A DNA stretch of 64,000 bases, from the NCBI RefSeq assembly GCF_040786275.1, contig NZ_JBFMVT010000002.1, positions 1,736,001 through 1,800,000 of the forward strand. The letters are read 5' to 3'. Source of the stretch: Buttiauxella gaviniae. Its GTDB lineage: Bacteria; Pseudomonadota; Gammaproteobacteria; Enterobacterales; Enterobacteriaceae. This document shows positions 55,720 to 64,000 of this stretch, in pieces. The position numbers and the translations under genes are program-made. The notes below the pieces were generated by a model. The model was not told the DNA's origin and ran no database searches. It worked only from the letters and a program-made list of their open reading frames with translations. Every line of letters begins with the position of its first letter. Position 1 is the stretch's first letter.

Positions 55720-56496
55720 TCAAGTTAAGCGAGTTAGCACGTTTTCCAACTGTTCAAAGGGGATCGGACGCGAGAGAAAATAGCCTTGTGCCGCAAATGC
55801 CGGAGAGTTTTGCACGTCGCGCCATTCATCTTCAGTTTCAACACCTTCGACGATAACGCCCTTGCAGTAGCGATTCATTAATTGCAGCAGCATGGTGAAT
55901 AGATTGCGGCCTTCGTCGGTCGTGCGCAGCATGATGAACAGGTCGCGGGCGACTTTGATGTAATCATAATGCATTTCACTTAATGCAGAAAAGTTGGCAA
56001 CGCCGGTGCCAAAATCATCCAGCCATAGCGGACCGAATTCGTGCATGCCTGCAAGCGTAACCGCCTGCGGTTGGGTGATGTTTTCCACCAGTTCGAAACG
56101 CACCCACGGCATTTGGTTAATTAGCGCCAAAATCGGCTGATGTTGTTTCATCGCCATCAGCGTTGGGCCGTCGACGTTCACCGACGCTAAAATGCCGTAG
56201 CCGAGGAAAATGGATTCCCAATCTTTCAACAGGATGAGTTGCTCTTCGATAACCATTAGCCGGGTACGGCTTGAGACTGATGAAAAGTAGCGGTCGGGTG
56301 GAATGCGAATCTCCGGTTCTTCCGGGTGAGTGACCACCGTCAGCAATTCGATTGCCATTAAATGGCCGTCTATTTTATAGATCGGCTGAAAGGTGTACTT
56401 CCGCTGGCACTGTAGCCAGAACCGCCGCTCCTGCAAACTTTCGACACTCGCCTCAAGCGTATTAAGCCGGTGAGTGATCTGCTTAAACTTCATCAT
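55720..56496 (-). CDS. pdeH: PdeH (YhjH), c-di-GMP phosphodiesterase
   Basis: PdeH is a cytoplasmic stand-alone EAL protein and the main c-di-GMP phosphodiesterase that keeps motility on by unloading YcgR. The 258 residues hold the EAL motif as IELL near residue 49, VNVDGPT, the FELVE glutamate, WLDDFGTG, and VEGVET with a C-terminal AAQGYFLSRP. All expected metal and catalytic residues are present, as in active E. coli PdeH. Two adjacent ATGs start the frame. A perfect flagellar sigma-28 promoter lies about 45 bases upstream. Confidence 0.95.
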   Translation of the reverse strand: MMKFKQITHRLNTLEASVESLQERRFWLQCQRKYTFQPIYKIDGHLMAIELLTVVTHPEEPEIRIPPDRYFSSVSSRTRLMVIEEQLILLKDWESIFLGYGILASVNVDGPTLMAMKQHQPILALINQMPWVRFELVENITQPQAVTLAGMHEFGPLWLDDFGTGVANFSALSEMHYDYIKVARDLFIMLRTTDEGRNLFTMLLQLMNRYCKGVIVEGVETEDEWRDVQNSPAFAAQGYFLSRPIPFEQLENVLTRLT

Positions 56497-56540
56497 GTAC
56501 GTCCCGTTTACCTTGATAACTCAGATGGCCCATCGACAAG

Positions 56541-56567
56541 TTATCGGCGTAGCGCATGAGAACTTTA
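56541..56567 (-). promoter_or_regulatory. Sigma-28 (FliA) promoter of pdeH
   Basis: On the minus strand TAAAGTTC (56567-56560) and GCCGATAA (56548-56541) are separated by exactly 11 bp. This is a perfect match to the enterobacterial FliA consensus TAAAGTTY-N11-GCCGATAA. It ties PdeH to the flagellar regulon, as in E. coli. Confidence 0.93.
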
Positions 56568-56639
56568 TGTTCGCTTTCAGTACAACCGCAATGAGCGGCT
56601 ATTCCTTCTCATGGGCAATAAGCTGCCTTAGCTCAAAGT

Positions 56640-56660
56640 TTTTCGAAACATCGTTTTAAA
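56640..56660 (+). promoter_or_regulatory. KdgR-like operator upstream of kdgK
   Basis: GAAACATCGTTT (56645-56656) matches the whole RAAAYRNYRTTT core of the KdgR site, though the outer bases fit poorly. It lies about 70 bases before the kdgK ATG, just upstream of a TTGACT -35-like hexamer. KdgR represses kdgK in enterobacteria until KDG is present. Confidence 0.6.
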
Positions 56661-56725
56661 TTGTTTGACTCGTTTTTAGCCGCCCATCAAACTAGCGCTA
56701 ATTTCATTAATTCAGGTCTACTGCT

Positions 56726-57658
56726 ATGCCAACGCGCAAAATCGCCGTCATCGGTGAATGTATGATTGAACTGTCGCAAAAAGGTGCGGAAGTTAGCCGC
56801 GGCTTTGGTGGCGACACCCTTAACACCTCTGTATATATCGCACGCCAGGTTGACGCGAGCGATCTTGAAGTCCACTACGTTACTGCGCTGGGCGAAGATA
56901 ACTTCAGCCAGCAAATGCTGGACGCATGGCATCAAGAAAACGTGCATACCGAGCTGACACAGCGCCTGGAGCACCGTTTGCCTGGTCTGTATTACATCGA
57001 AACCGATTCAACCGGCGAGCGCACGTTCTACTACTGGCGCAACGAAGCCGCCGCCCGTTTCTGGCTGGAAAGCGATCAAGCGCAGGCTATTTGCGCTGAA
57101 CTGGCGCAGTTTGATTACCTGTATCTGAGCGGCATCAGCCTCGCAATTCTCAACGCGGCGAGCCGTGAAAAACTGATGGCGTTGTTGACCCAATGCCGCG
57201 CTAACGGCTGCAAAGTTATCTTCGATAACAACTACCGTCCACGCCTGTGGGCCAGCCGTGAAGAGACGCAGCAGGTTTATCAGCAAATGCTGGCCTGCAC
57301 CGACATCGCGTTCCTGACGCTGGATGACGAAGATTTGTTGTGGGGCGAGAAGCCGGTTGAAGAAGTGATTCACCGTACTCAGGCGGCTGGCGTGCGCGAA
57401 GTGGTGATCAAGCGTGGCGCTGATTCTTGCCTGGTCGCTATTCAGGGTGAATCGCTGTTAGAAGTGCCTGCGGTTAAATTACCGAAAGAGAAAGTGATTG
57501 ATACTACCGCGGCGGGTGACTCCTTTAGCGCGGGCTATCTGGCGGTGCGTTTGACGGGTGGCAGTGCTGAGGATGCGGCAAAACGCGGGCATTTGACGGC
57601 GAGCACGGTGATTCAGTATCGCGGCGCGATCATTCCGAAAGAAGCGATGCCAGGCTAA
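56726..57658 (+). CDS. kdgK: KdgK, 2-keto-3-deoxygluconate kinase
   Basis: KdgK phosphorylates 2-keto-3-deoxygluconate to KDPG, which Eda then splits; it is the meeting point of glucuronate, galacturonate and pectin breakdown. The 310-residue PfkB-type kinase has the substrate loop GGDTLNTSVYIARQ (about 30-43) and the ATP/anion-hole motif DTTAAGDSFSAGYL (about 256-269) with catalytic Asp262. It stands alone on the plus strand behind a KdgR-like box. Confidence 0.96.
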   Translation: MPTRKIAVIGECMIELSQKGAEVSRGFGGDTLNTSVYIARQVDASDLEVHYVTALGEDNFSQQMLDAWHQENVHTELTQRLEHRLPGLYYIETDSTGERTFYYWRNEAAARFWLESDQAQAICAELAQFDYLYLSGISLAILNAASREKLMALLTQCRANGCKVIFDNNYRPRLWASREETQQVYQQMLACTDIAFLTLDDEDLLWGEKPVEEVIHRTQAAGVREVVIKRGADSCLVAIQGESLLEVPAVKLPKEKVIDTTAAGDSFSAGYLAVRLTGGSAEDAAKRGHLTASTVIQYRGAIIPKEAMPG

Positions 57659-57668
57659 AACAACCCGG

Positions 57669-57722
57669 CCCTCTCCCTGAGGGAGAGGGAAAAATAATGG
57701 TGAGGGCGTTCGTTCCCTCACC
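57669..57722. repeat. Two G/C-rich hairpins between kdgK and yhjJ
   Basis: CCCTCTCCCT-G-AGGGAGAGGG (57669-57689) and GGTGAGGG-CGTTCGTT-CCCTCACC (57699-57722) are two perfect palindromes in tandem. They lie between convergent genes. The pattern resembles, but is not the same as, the dispersed repeats at 1.1, 8.5, 53.4 and 62.5 kb. Confidence 0.7.
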
Positions 57723-57727
57723 AATCA

Positions 57728-59212
57728 TCACTGCGCAGGCGGAATATCTGACACATCCTGCTTCGGCTCATCCGTTAAAGGAAGCGCTTTAGAAGGCACC
57801 ATCACCTTATCCCACGTCGCTTGCAGATCTTTCATGTTGTACTCAGGCTCACCTTTCGGCTGCAACAACACTAACGCCATATCCTGCGACAACTGCTGGC
57901 GCAAATCCTGATTCAACACGCTTAGCGTCAGGCTGTTCAGGAAATCCTGACGCAGCTTCTGGTACTGCTCTGGCGCGATGTCGACAACCTGGTTCTGCAA
58001 CGAACGCATGCGCTGACTAATCAGTACATCGGTATCGGTGCGCGCGTAGGTGGCAAACAGCTTAGTGAGCTCATCTTTTTTCTGCGCAATTAACGCATCA
58101 AATTCTTCCTGCGACAGACCTTTATCCCGCACGCTCAACAACTCTTTCCCGACGGTAGTCAAATTAGCGTTGAGTTTCTCGTTTGGCGATTCCAGGTTTA
58201 TGCCGCACTGGGCACGCTGATAAAGCACGCGGCAATCGAAGCTGAGGTTGAGATCCTGGATATTCTGCTTGCTGAGGTTTTGCTGCACATGCCAGAACAG
58301 CGCCTCACGTGCGAGATCGGCACGCCAGTAACGCAACAGTGCGGATGACTCACGAATAGGCTGCCAGGCGTTGTCCCACATCAGGGAGAGGCGATCCTGG
58401 CGCACGCTGTCAGTCATCAAACTCACCGGAGTGCGTTTAAGCGGAGAAAGTGTGGCGACCGGCGCAGGCGTTTCACGTTTGCCCTTCAGGGTGCCAAACG
58501 TTTTATTGATTTGATCGGCAATGTTTCGGCTATCAACGTTCCCCACCACAATCAGCGTCATGGCGTCTGGGGTGTACCATTTCTGGTAGAACGCTTTCAG
58601 TTGCTCGTTATCGACCGGTTGCTTGAGATCTTCTGCCGGGTCATGGCCCAGAAGCGTGGAGCCTTGCAGACGATAGCGCCACCAGTTGTCTTTGGTGTTC
58701 ATCGGCCAGGTCGCCACCATATCCTGAGTTTGCAGCGCAACATTCACCGTTTCCGGGGTAATTGCCATTTTTCCACTGCTATCAGCAAGATAAGTTAAGG
58801 CTTCTTTGAGTAAATCATTGCGGTTGTTAGGCAGGCTGAGATTAAACAGCGTGAAGTCATAAGAGACGACAACCGGTGGCATGGGACGCTTCGGGTCCAC
58901 ACTTTGCTGCCATAGAGATCGTGCTTGTAGCGGTTGCAAACTGCCGCTTTGTGTCAGCGCCAGGCGAGGTAAGAAGTGGCTATAGCCGCTCTGCTGAGTG
59001 GTCTCAGTCAATGAGCCGGTATTAATCATCAAACGAACTTCAACACGATCGCTTGGACGTTGAGGTGTGGCCAGGACTTGCCATTGAAAACCATTTGCCA
59101 GCGTACCTTGCTGCCAGGCTGGGTCGGGCTGTAGTGCTTCTGCCTGCACATTACTGGCGGCGGCGACCAACAGCAATCCGCCAGCTAAGAGTCGAATTTT
59201 GGTGCCCTGCAT
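57728..59212 (-). CDS. yhjJ: YhjJ, degenerate M16-family peptidase-like periplasmic protein
   Basis: YhjJ has the fold of M16 zinc peptidases but appears inactive. The 494-residue precursor has a signal peptide (about 1-24, ending NVQAEA). Where M16 enzymes have HxxEH, this protein reads SGYSHFLPRL, so the zinc site is missing; E. coli YhjJ has the same loss. The C-terminal M16 domain includes YQKWYTPDAMTLIVVGNVD near residue 210. It lies downstream of dctA. Role unknown. Confidence 0.92.
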   Translation of the reverse strand: MQGTKIRLLAGGLLLVAAASNVQAEALQPDPAWQQGTLANGFQWQVLATPQRPSDRVEVRLMINTGSLTETTQQSGYSHFLPRLALTQSGSLQPLQARSLWQQSVDPKRPMPPVVVSYDFTLFNLSLPNNRNDLLKEALTYLADSSGKMAITPETVNVALQTQDMVATWPMNTKDNWWRYRLQGSTLLGHDPAEDLKQPVDNEQLKAFYQKWYTPDAMTLIVVGNVDSRNIADQINKTFGTLKGKRETPAPVATLSPLKRTPVSLMTDSVRQDRLSLMWDNAWQPIRESSALLRYWRADLAREALFWHVQQNLSKQNIQDLNLSFDCRVLYQRAQCGINLESPNEKLNANLTTVGKELLSVRDKGLSQEEFDALIAQKKDELTKLFATYARTDTDVLISQRMRSLQNQVVDIAPEQYQKLRQDFLNSLTLSVLNQDLRQQLSQDMALVLLQPKGEPEYNMKDLQATWDKVMVPSKALPLTDEPKQDVSDIPPAQ

Positions 59213-59428
59213 GTTAACCCCTGGAAAACAATCCCGATTAAAAAGTGTAATGGCGACAAAACATTACGCAATAAAGCCACCACAGGTGACGTTTCACCAC
59301 TCCGTTTGACCGCGTCGAAGCGAAAACGTCACTTTAAAAATGAAAAAAATGCCAAAAAGTTGGCTCAAGGGTCAATTATGCGCAGCAGCCCACAGCGAGG
59401 GCAAGTCGCCGTGGGCAATTGATGGGAT
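59213..59428. other. yhjJ-dctA intergenic region with hairpin
   Basis: These 216 bases between dctA and yhjJ hold a strong hairpin GCCCACAGCGA/TCGCCGTGGGC (59388-59416, one mismatch) 12 bases beyond the dctA stop. No T-run follows. The rest should carry the yhjJ promoter; no gene is seen. Confidence 0.6.
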
Positions 59429-60844
<1,416 letters not shown>

Positions 60845-60891
60845 TTATTGAACTGACTCGCGCCAGCTTAGTAACATTTGCAACAACCAAT

Positions 60892-62361
60892 TTACTGATG
60901 TGTGGCAGATAGATACTGAGCATCAAACTCTTTTAGCGTCAGCGCTCTGGAGAACAGATAGCCCTGAGCAACGGTCACACCTTCTTTTAAAAGCCAGTCA
61001 CACTGCGCCTGGTTTTCAATTCCTTCTGCCACCAGCTTCAGGCCTAGCGTTTTCGCCATGCCGATAATCACACCTGCCATTGCATGGTCTTCCGGCAAGC
61101 CATCGACGAAGCTCTTATCGAGTTTCAGGGCATCAACCGGGAGCGCCTTCAAATGGTGTAAATGACGCAGGCTGGCATACCCCATACCAAAATCATCCAG
61201 CGCAATCCTGACGCCGGCTTTACGTAGCGGGCGCAAAACGCTGACGGCTTTTTTCGGATCGTCAATGCGATGGCTTTCCGTCACTTCCAGAATCAACATG
61301 CCCGGCTGGATGCGATAACGCGCCAGCAATTCCAGCAGTGACGAGCCCATTTCTTCGTGCAGCAACTGATGCGCTGAGATATTCACGCACAGCGGCATCG
61401 TAATCCCCTGGCTTTGCCAGCGCGCCAGCACACGGCAGGACTCTTCAAGCACCCAGTTACCAATGGTGAAGATCAGCCCGCAATTCTCGATGCGCGGAAT
61501 CAAATCATCCGGTAGCGTCCAACTCCCGTCAGGCTGTTTCATGCGCAATAACACTTCCGCACTCACCACTTCCCGGGTCTGCATATTGACCTGCGGTTGC
61601 AGCCAAATAGCAAACTGGTGGTTATCTAATGCGGTCAGCAAATCATGCTCTTCAGTGAGATGGCGCTGAGACATCTGCTGGTTGCGGTTATAGCTGCGAA
61701 CCAGCATGCCGATTTCGTCATCATGATGAAGATGAGGAAGTTTGAGTTGATGGCTCGCCGCATCGTTCGGGTTCAAGCTGTCCAGCTCGCGGGCAATATT
61801 GCGTATCGGATGCACAATCAAACGGTTGATCGACCAGCTAATCGCTACCGACAAAATCAGCGCCAGGAGCAGATAAGTCGTCAGCAACGTCGAAATCGTG
61901 CTGATGATGAATTTATACATTCGCCAGGAGTCCGCCTGCAGCACCAGATAGGCCAGCGGCTGCGGATTTGCCGGGCGTTCCAGAGAATACAGCGGTAAGG
62001 AAATCTGCACGGGAAGCTCAAACAGGCGGGCAATCCACATCGGAATAGGGCGTTCTGGCGCAAAGCTCTGGCGTAACGCCTGGAACTGGTTAGGTAATAC
62101 CACATCCGCCCGGCTGATAATGCCGGAAGGTTGAATTTGATTCAGGATAGATTCAGCCTGGGGAATATCGGCTTTCAGAATAGCGGCAGACAGCGGAATA
62201 CGCACCGAATGGGCGATTTTCTCCATTTGGCTCGCTGTGTCGTAGCGGCTTTGCTGCACAAAGTGAAAAAGCTGTACCACGATAAAAATGAAAATAAACA
62301 GCACTGCAACGGCTGACACCATTGCCATCTGTTTAATCGTTAATGAACGACTGACTCGCAA
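60892..62361 (-). CDS. pdeK: PdeK/HmsP-like c-di-GMP phosphodiesterase lacking the GGDEF domain
   Basis: The TTG at 62361 is preceded by GGAGA at good spacing and gives 489 residues with the N-terminus [14 protein letters not shown], matching E. coli YhjK. Two membrane segments (about 12-34 and 151-178) flank a periplasmic sensor domain, then a HAMP domain (about 172-228) and an EAL domain (about 236-485). The degenerate GGDEF domain of E. coli YhjK (about 155 residues) is absent: the sequence jumps from RSYNRNQQ to [13 protein letters not shown] catalytic residues E269, N327, E359, D389, D390, K413, E446 and Q466 are present, so activity is expected. Confidence 0.9.
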   Translation of the reverse strand: MRVSRSLTIKQMAMVSAVAVLFIFIFIVVQLFHFVQQSRYDTASQMEKIAHSVRIPLSAAILKADIPQAESILNQIQPSGIISRADVVLPNQFQALRQSFAPERPIPMWIARLFELPVQISLPLYSLERPANPQPLAYLVLQADSWRMYKFIISTISTLLTTYLLLALILSVAISWSINRLIVHPIRNIARELDSLNPNDAASHQLKLPHLHHDDEIGMLVRSYNRNQQMSQRHLTEEHDLLTALDNHQFAIWLQPQVNMQTREVVSAEVLLRMKQPDGSWTLPDDLIPRIENCGLIFTIGNWVLEESCRVLARWQSQGITMPLCVNISAHQLLHEEMGSSLLELLARYRIQPGMLILEVTESHRIDDPKKAVSVLRPLRKAGVRIALDDFGMGYASLRHLHHLKALPVDALKLDKSFVDGLPEDHAMAGVIIGMAKTLGLKLVAEGIENQAQCDWLLKEGVTVAQGYLFSRALTLKEFDAQYLSATHQ

Positions 62362-62516
62362 ACTGACTCTCCGCAATTACCGTGACTAGCCAGAAGTATT
62401 CTGGCGCAGGCTGATTATACTGCATTGTGGTGAGTTTTAGACGTTAGCGCGATTGTTTTGGCCTGGAGCGGACAAGATCGGGGGGCAAATCAAGGCAAAG
62501 GCAAGAGTCTGGCCTG

Positions 62517-62614
62517 GACCCCACCCCGGCCCTCCCCTTATCAGGGGAGGGAGCAGTTAGCGCCTCCACCTGGCAAGGGGGAGGTTGGGAGGGGGTCATT
62601 TATGTTCCCGACAC
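62517..62614. repeat. G/C-rich double-hairpin dispersed repeat, copy D
   Basis: It begins GGACCCCACCCCGGCCC and ends GGGAGGGGGTCATTTATG with TTCCCGACACC. Two hairpins, CTCCCC/GGGGAG and CTCCACCTGGCAAGGGGGAG, lie inside. Its right end contains the bcsZ stop codon and last codons, so the element forms the 3' end of that gene. Confidence 0.85.
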
Positions 62615-63601
62615 CGACAACGCCACCAGCATCTTCAAACTCGCCGAATAGTAATCTTCCTGAGCAGTAATTTGCGGCTGCGCCACGCTCGCAGGTTGCA
62701 GGATTAAATCCCGCACCGCCAGCAACCCACCGGCCATCATATAAGGCGCGGTATTCCCGGTTGTGACGTTAACCCAGGCAGGGGTTTTGTCACGGGCGAA
62801 ACGTCCCCACCAGGCTTTATAGACGCCAAGCTCCGCGCTGTTATGGTTAAACCAATACACGTAGAGTGGAACGCGGATCGCATCGTAACTAAAACGCGCA
62901 GGCCACTGCGTTGCAGGAACCGTTCGCCCATCGGAATAGAGCGAAACCCAGTCAGAAGGGAGCTGCGGGTCGCCAAAATGCATTTTCCCCAACAACTTCT
63001 GACCGTCGTTGATTAAATCTCTCCACACCATTAAATGGCTGCGGTTAGCAAAATCCTGCCAGGCCGGAAAAATAAAGTAGGAGGGATTGAGATTCAGATA
63101 GCTGTTGCGATTAAAACCATTTGCCCCCGGCAGCATCACCTGATAGCCCGCAAACCGGACAACGTTATGCGCCACTAGTGCCTTAGTAATCGCGTCTGAC
63201 TCGTTGAGATAATCTTTGTTTTTCCACTTTTCGCCCGCCTTTAACAACGCCCACGCGATAAACGTATCGCCATCGGTCGCGTTGTTTTTGTCGGGAATCG
63301 GCTGCGCTTCGACCGGATTATATCGCCAGTAGAAAAGACCGTTTTCGGGGTTTTTAAGGGTTTTTCGCGTCCAGTTCCACATCTTATCGAAGCTGTCGCG
63401 ATCGCCATTTGCCACCGCCATCATCATGGCAAAACCCTGACCTTCAGTGTGGCTGACGCTTTTATTGCCCGTATCAACGATTCGACCATCGGGCATTAAA
63501 AACCGTGATTTATAGCTATCCCATGCCGTATCAGCCAGCGCTTGCTGACTAAAAACCAGGGCTAACACCGCCACTATCAGCGTTTTGCATCGCTGCCACA
63601 T
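62600..63601 (-). CDS. bcsZ: BcsZ, periplasmic endo-1,4-beta-glucanase (GH8)
   Basis: BcsZ is the periplasmic cellulase that trims nascent cellulose during export. The 333-residue precursor has a signal peptide (about 1-23, QALA|DT) and the GH8 fold. The proton donor is E53 in SHTEGQGF and the base is D240 in FSYDAIRVP; NNATDGDTF (106-114) is the third GH8 signature. It is shorter than E. coli BcsZ, and its last residues (VSGT) are coded by a repeat element. It follows bcsD by nine bases, unlike E. coli, where bcsZ precedes bcsC. Confidence 0.95.
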   Translation of the reverse strand: MWQRCKTLIVAVLALVFSQQALADTAWDSYKSRFLMPDGRIVDTGNKSVSHTEGQGFAMMMAVANGDRDSFDKMWNWTRKTLKNPENGLFYWRYNPVEAQPIPDKNNATDGDTFIAWALLKAGEKWKNKDYLNESDAITKALVAHNVVRFAGYQVMLPGANGFNRNSYLNLNPSYFIFPAWQDFANRSHLMVWRDLINDGQKLLGKMHFGDPQLPSDWVSLYSDGRTVPATQWPARFSYDAIRVPLYVYWFNHNSAELGVYKAWWGRFARDKTPAWVNVTTGNTAPYMMAGGLLAVRDLILQPASVAQPQITAQEDYYSASLKMLVALSVSGT

Positions 63602-63610
63602 CGGAGCACC

Positions 63611-64000
63611 TCATCGACTGTTTTGATATCGAAAGTGTACCACTGTTGCTGACGGTGAAGATTCGCGCCACAGCGACACATGCGGTTTGCCGCCCTGATC
63701 GCGTATCCAGCGGGCGTATACGCCTTCCAGAACCGCGCTGAACGCATTGTTCCACGAAGCCTGCTGCGCTTCTTCAGCGGGAACAGGTAAGGCCATATGG
63801 CGAATCAACATTGCCGTTTCGCTGGCCTCGATATCAATATAGCCCCAGTTGAAACGGGCGAGCTGAACATTTATCTGGGCTTCGAGTTCGCCCACAGTTC
63901 GCGCTAAGGCTAACGGGTGACGCCCCGCCAGTGTGTCACCCATTTGTATCAGAAACGGACGGCTTTCCGCTTCGCCCGCATTTTGCACCATGCTTTCAAT
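63611..64000 (-). CDS. bcsD: BcsD, cellulose synthase subunit D (5' end outside window)
   Basis: BcsD is a periplasmic subunit that organises cellulose export and crystallisation in type I bcs operons, best known from Komagataeibacter. The 129 residues visible here include GRHPLALARTVGELEAQINV, ARFNWGYIDIEASETAMLIRH (part) and the diagnostic VLEGVYARWI near the C-terminus. The frame is still open at base 64000, so the true start lies outside. E. coli K-12 has no bcsD. Its presence indicates a type I or mixed bcs operon, with bcsA, bcsB and bcsC probably further along. Confidence 0.9.
   Translation of the reverse strand: MESMVQNAGEAESRPFLIQMGDTLAGRHPLALARTVGELEAQINVQLARFNWGYIDIEASETAMLIRHMALPVPAEEAQQASWNNAFSAVLEGVYARWIRDQGGKPHVSLWRESSPSATVVHFRYQNSR

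Noticed and set aside
57728-59212. YhjJ as an active zinc protease
   Set aside because: The HxxEH zinc motif is absent, and E. coli YhjJ shows the same loss.
62376-62600. Apparent loss of bcsC between bcsZ and pdeK
   Set aside because: The gene before bcsZ is bcsD, so the operon is of another type, and bcsC probably lies outside the window.

Overview
The window is chromosomal DNA of a member of the Enterobacteriaceae. Most genes match Escherichia coli genes of the 76-79 minute region in content, order and length (ugp, liv, rpoH-ftsXEY, rsmD, zntA, tusA, yhhQ, pitA, uspBA, prlC, gor, yhjC to yhjK, bcs). The organism is not E. coli: the backbone is interrupted by genes E. coli lacks or keeps elsewhere, and by a G/C-rich dispersed repeat I do not know from E. 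coli. The genus cannot be fixed from the sequence alone.

Layout. 1-2.7 kb: glycerol-3-phosphate uptake (ugpE partial, ugpA, ugpB) behind a phased array of PhoB sites. 2.7-9.7 kb: branched-chain amino acid uptake (livKHMGF, livJ) with panM between the two binding-protein genes. 9.9-16.6 kb: heat-shock sigma factor rpoH, the ftsY-ftsE-ftsX operon, rsmD, yhhL, yhhM, yhhN; yhhN has a highly structured leader. 16.7-19 kb: zinc exporter zntA with a MerR-type 20-bp-spacer promoter. 19.1-22 kb: an inserted three-gene TRAP transporter with KdgR-like and CRP-like sites, suggesting sugar-acid uptake. 22.1-26.3 kb: tusA, yhhQ (apparent preQ1 riboswitch), dcrB, yhhS, yhhT. 26.4-31.7 kb: an accessory block (M24 peptidase-like protein, MFS transporter, LysR regulator, nitronate monooxygenase-like protein, YgbA-like protein).

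31.7-45.2 kb: yhiN, pitA, uspB, an ERIC element, uspA, a ccdAB toxin-antitoxin module where E. coli carries dtpB, then prlC-rsmJ behind a sigma-32 promoter, a class A acid phosphatase, rlmJ, gor and a membrane HEPN protein. 45.3-50.6 kb: a yjiR/yjiS pair (found elsewhere in E. coli), an AT-rich stretch with a possible micro-ORF and terminator, a cupin, a GNAT acetyltransferase, a DUF1471 protein, an SDR oxidoreductase and yhjC. 50.6-62.4 kb: yhjD, yhjE, yhjG, the c-di-GMP phosphodiesterase pdeH behind a sigma-28 promoter, kdgK with a KdgR-like box, yhjJ, dctA and a PdeK that lacks its GGDEF domain. 62.6-64 kb: the end of a cellulose operon, bcsD (partial) followed by bcsZ.

Three themes link the genes. 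Sugar-acid metabolism: the TRAP operon and kdgK share a KdgR-like box. c-di-GMP and biofilm: PdeH, PdeK and BcsD/BcsZ. Heat shock: rpoH and a sigma-32 promoter at prlC-rsmJ. The least explained items are the structured yhhN leader, the G/C-rich repeat that supplies the C-terminus of BcsZ, and the CRP/KdgR-type promoter of the TRAP operon.
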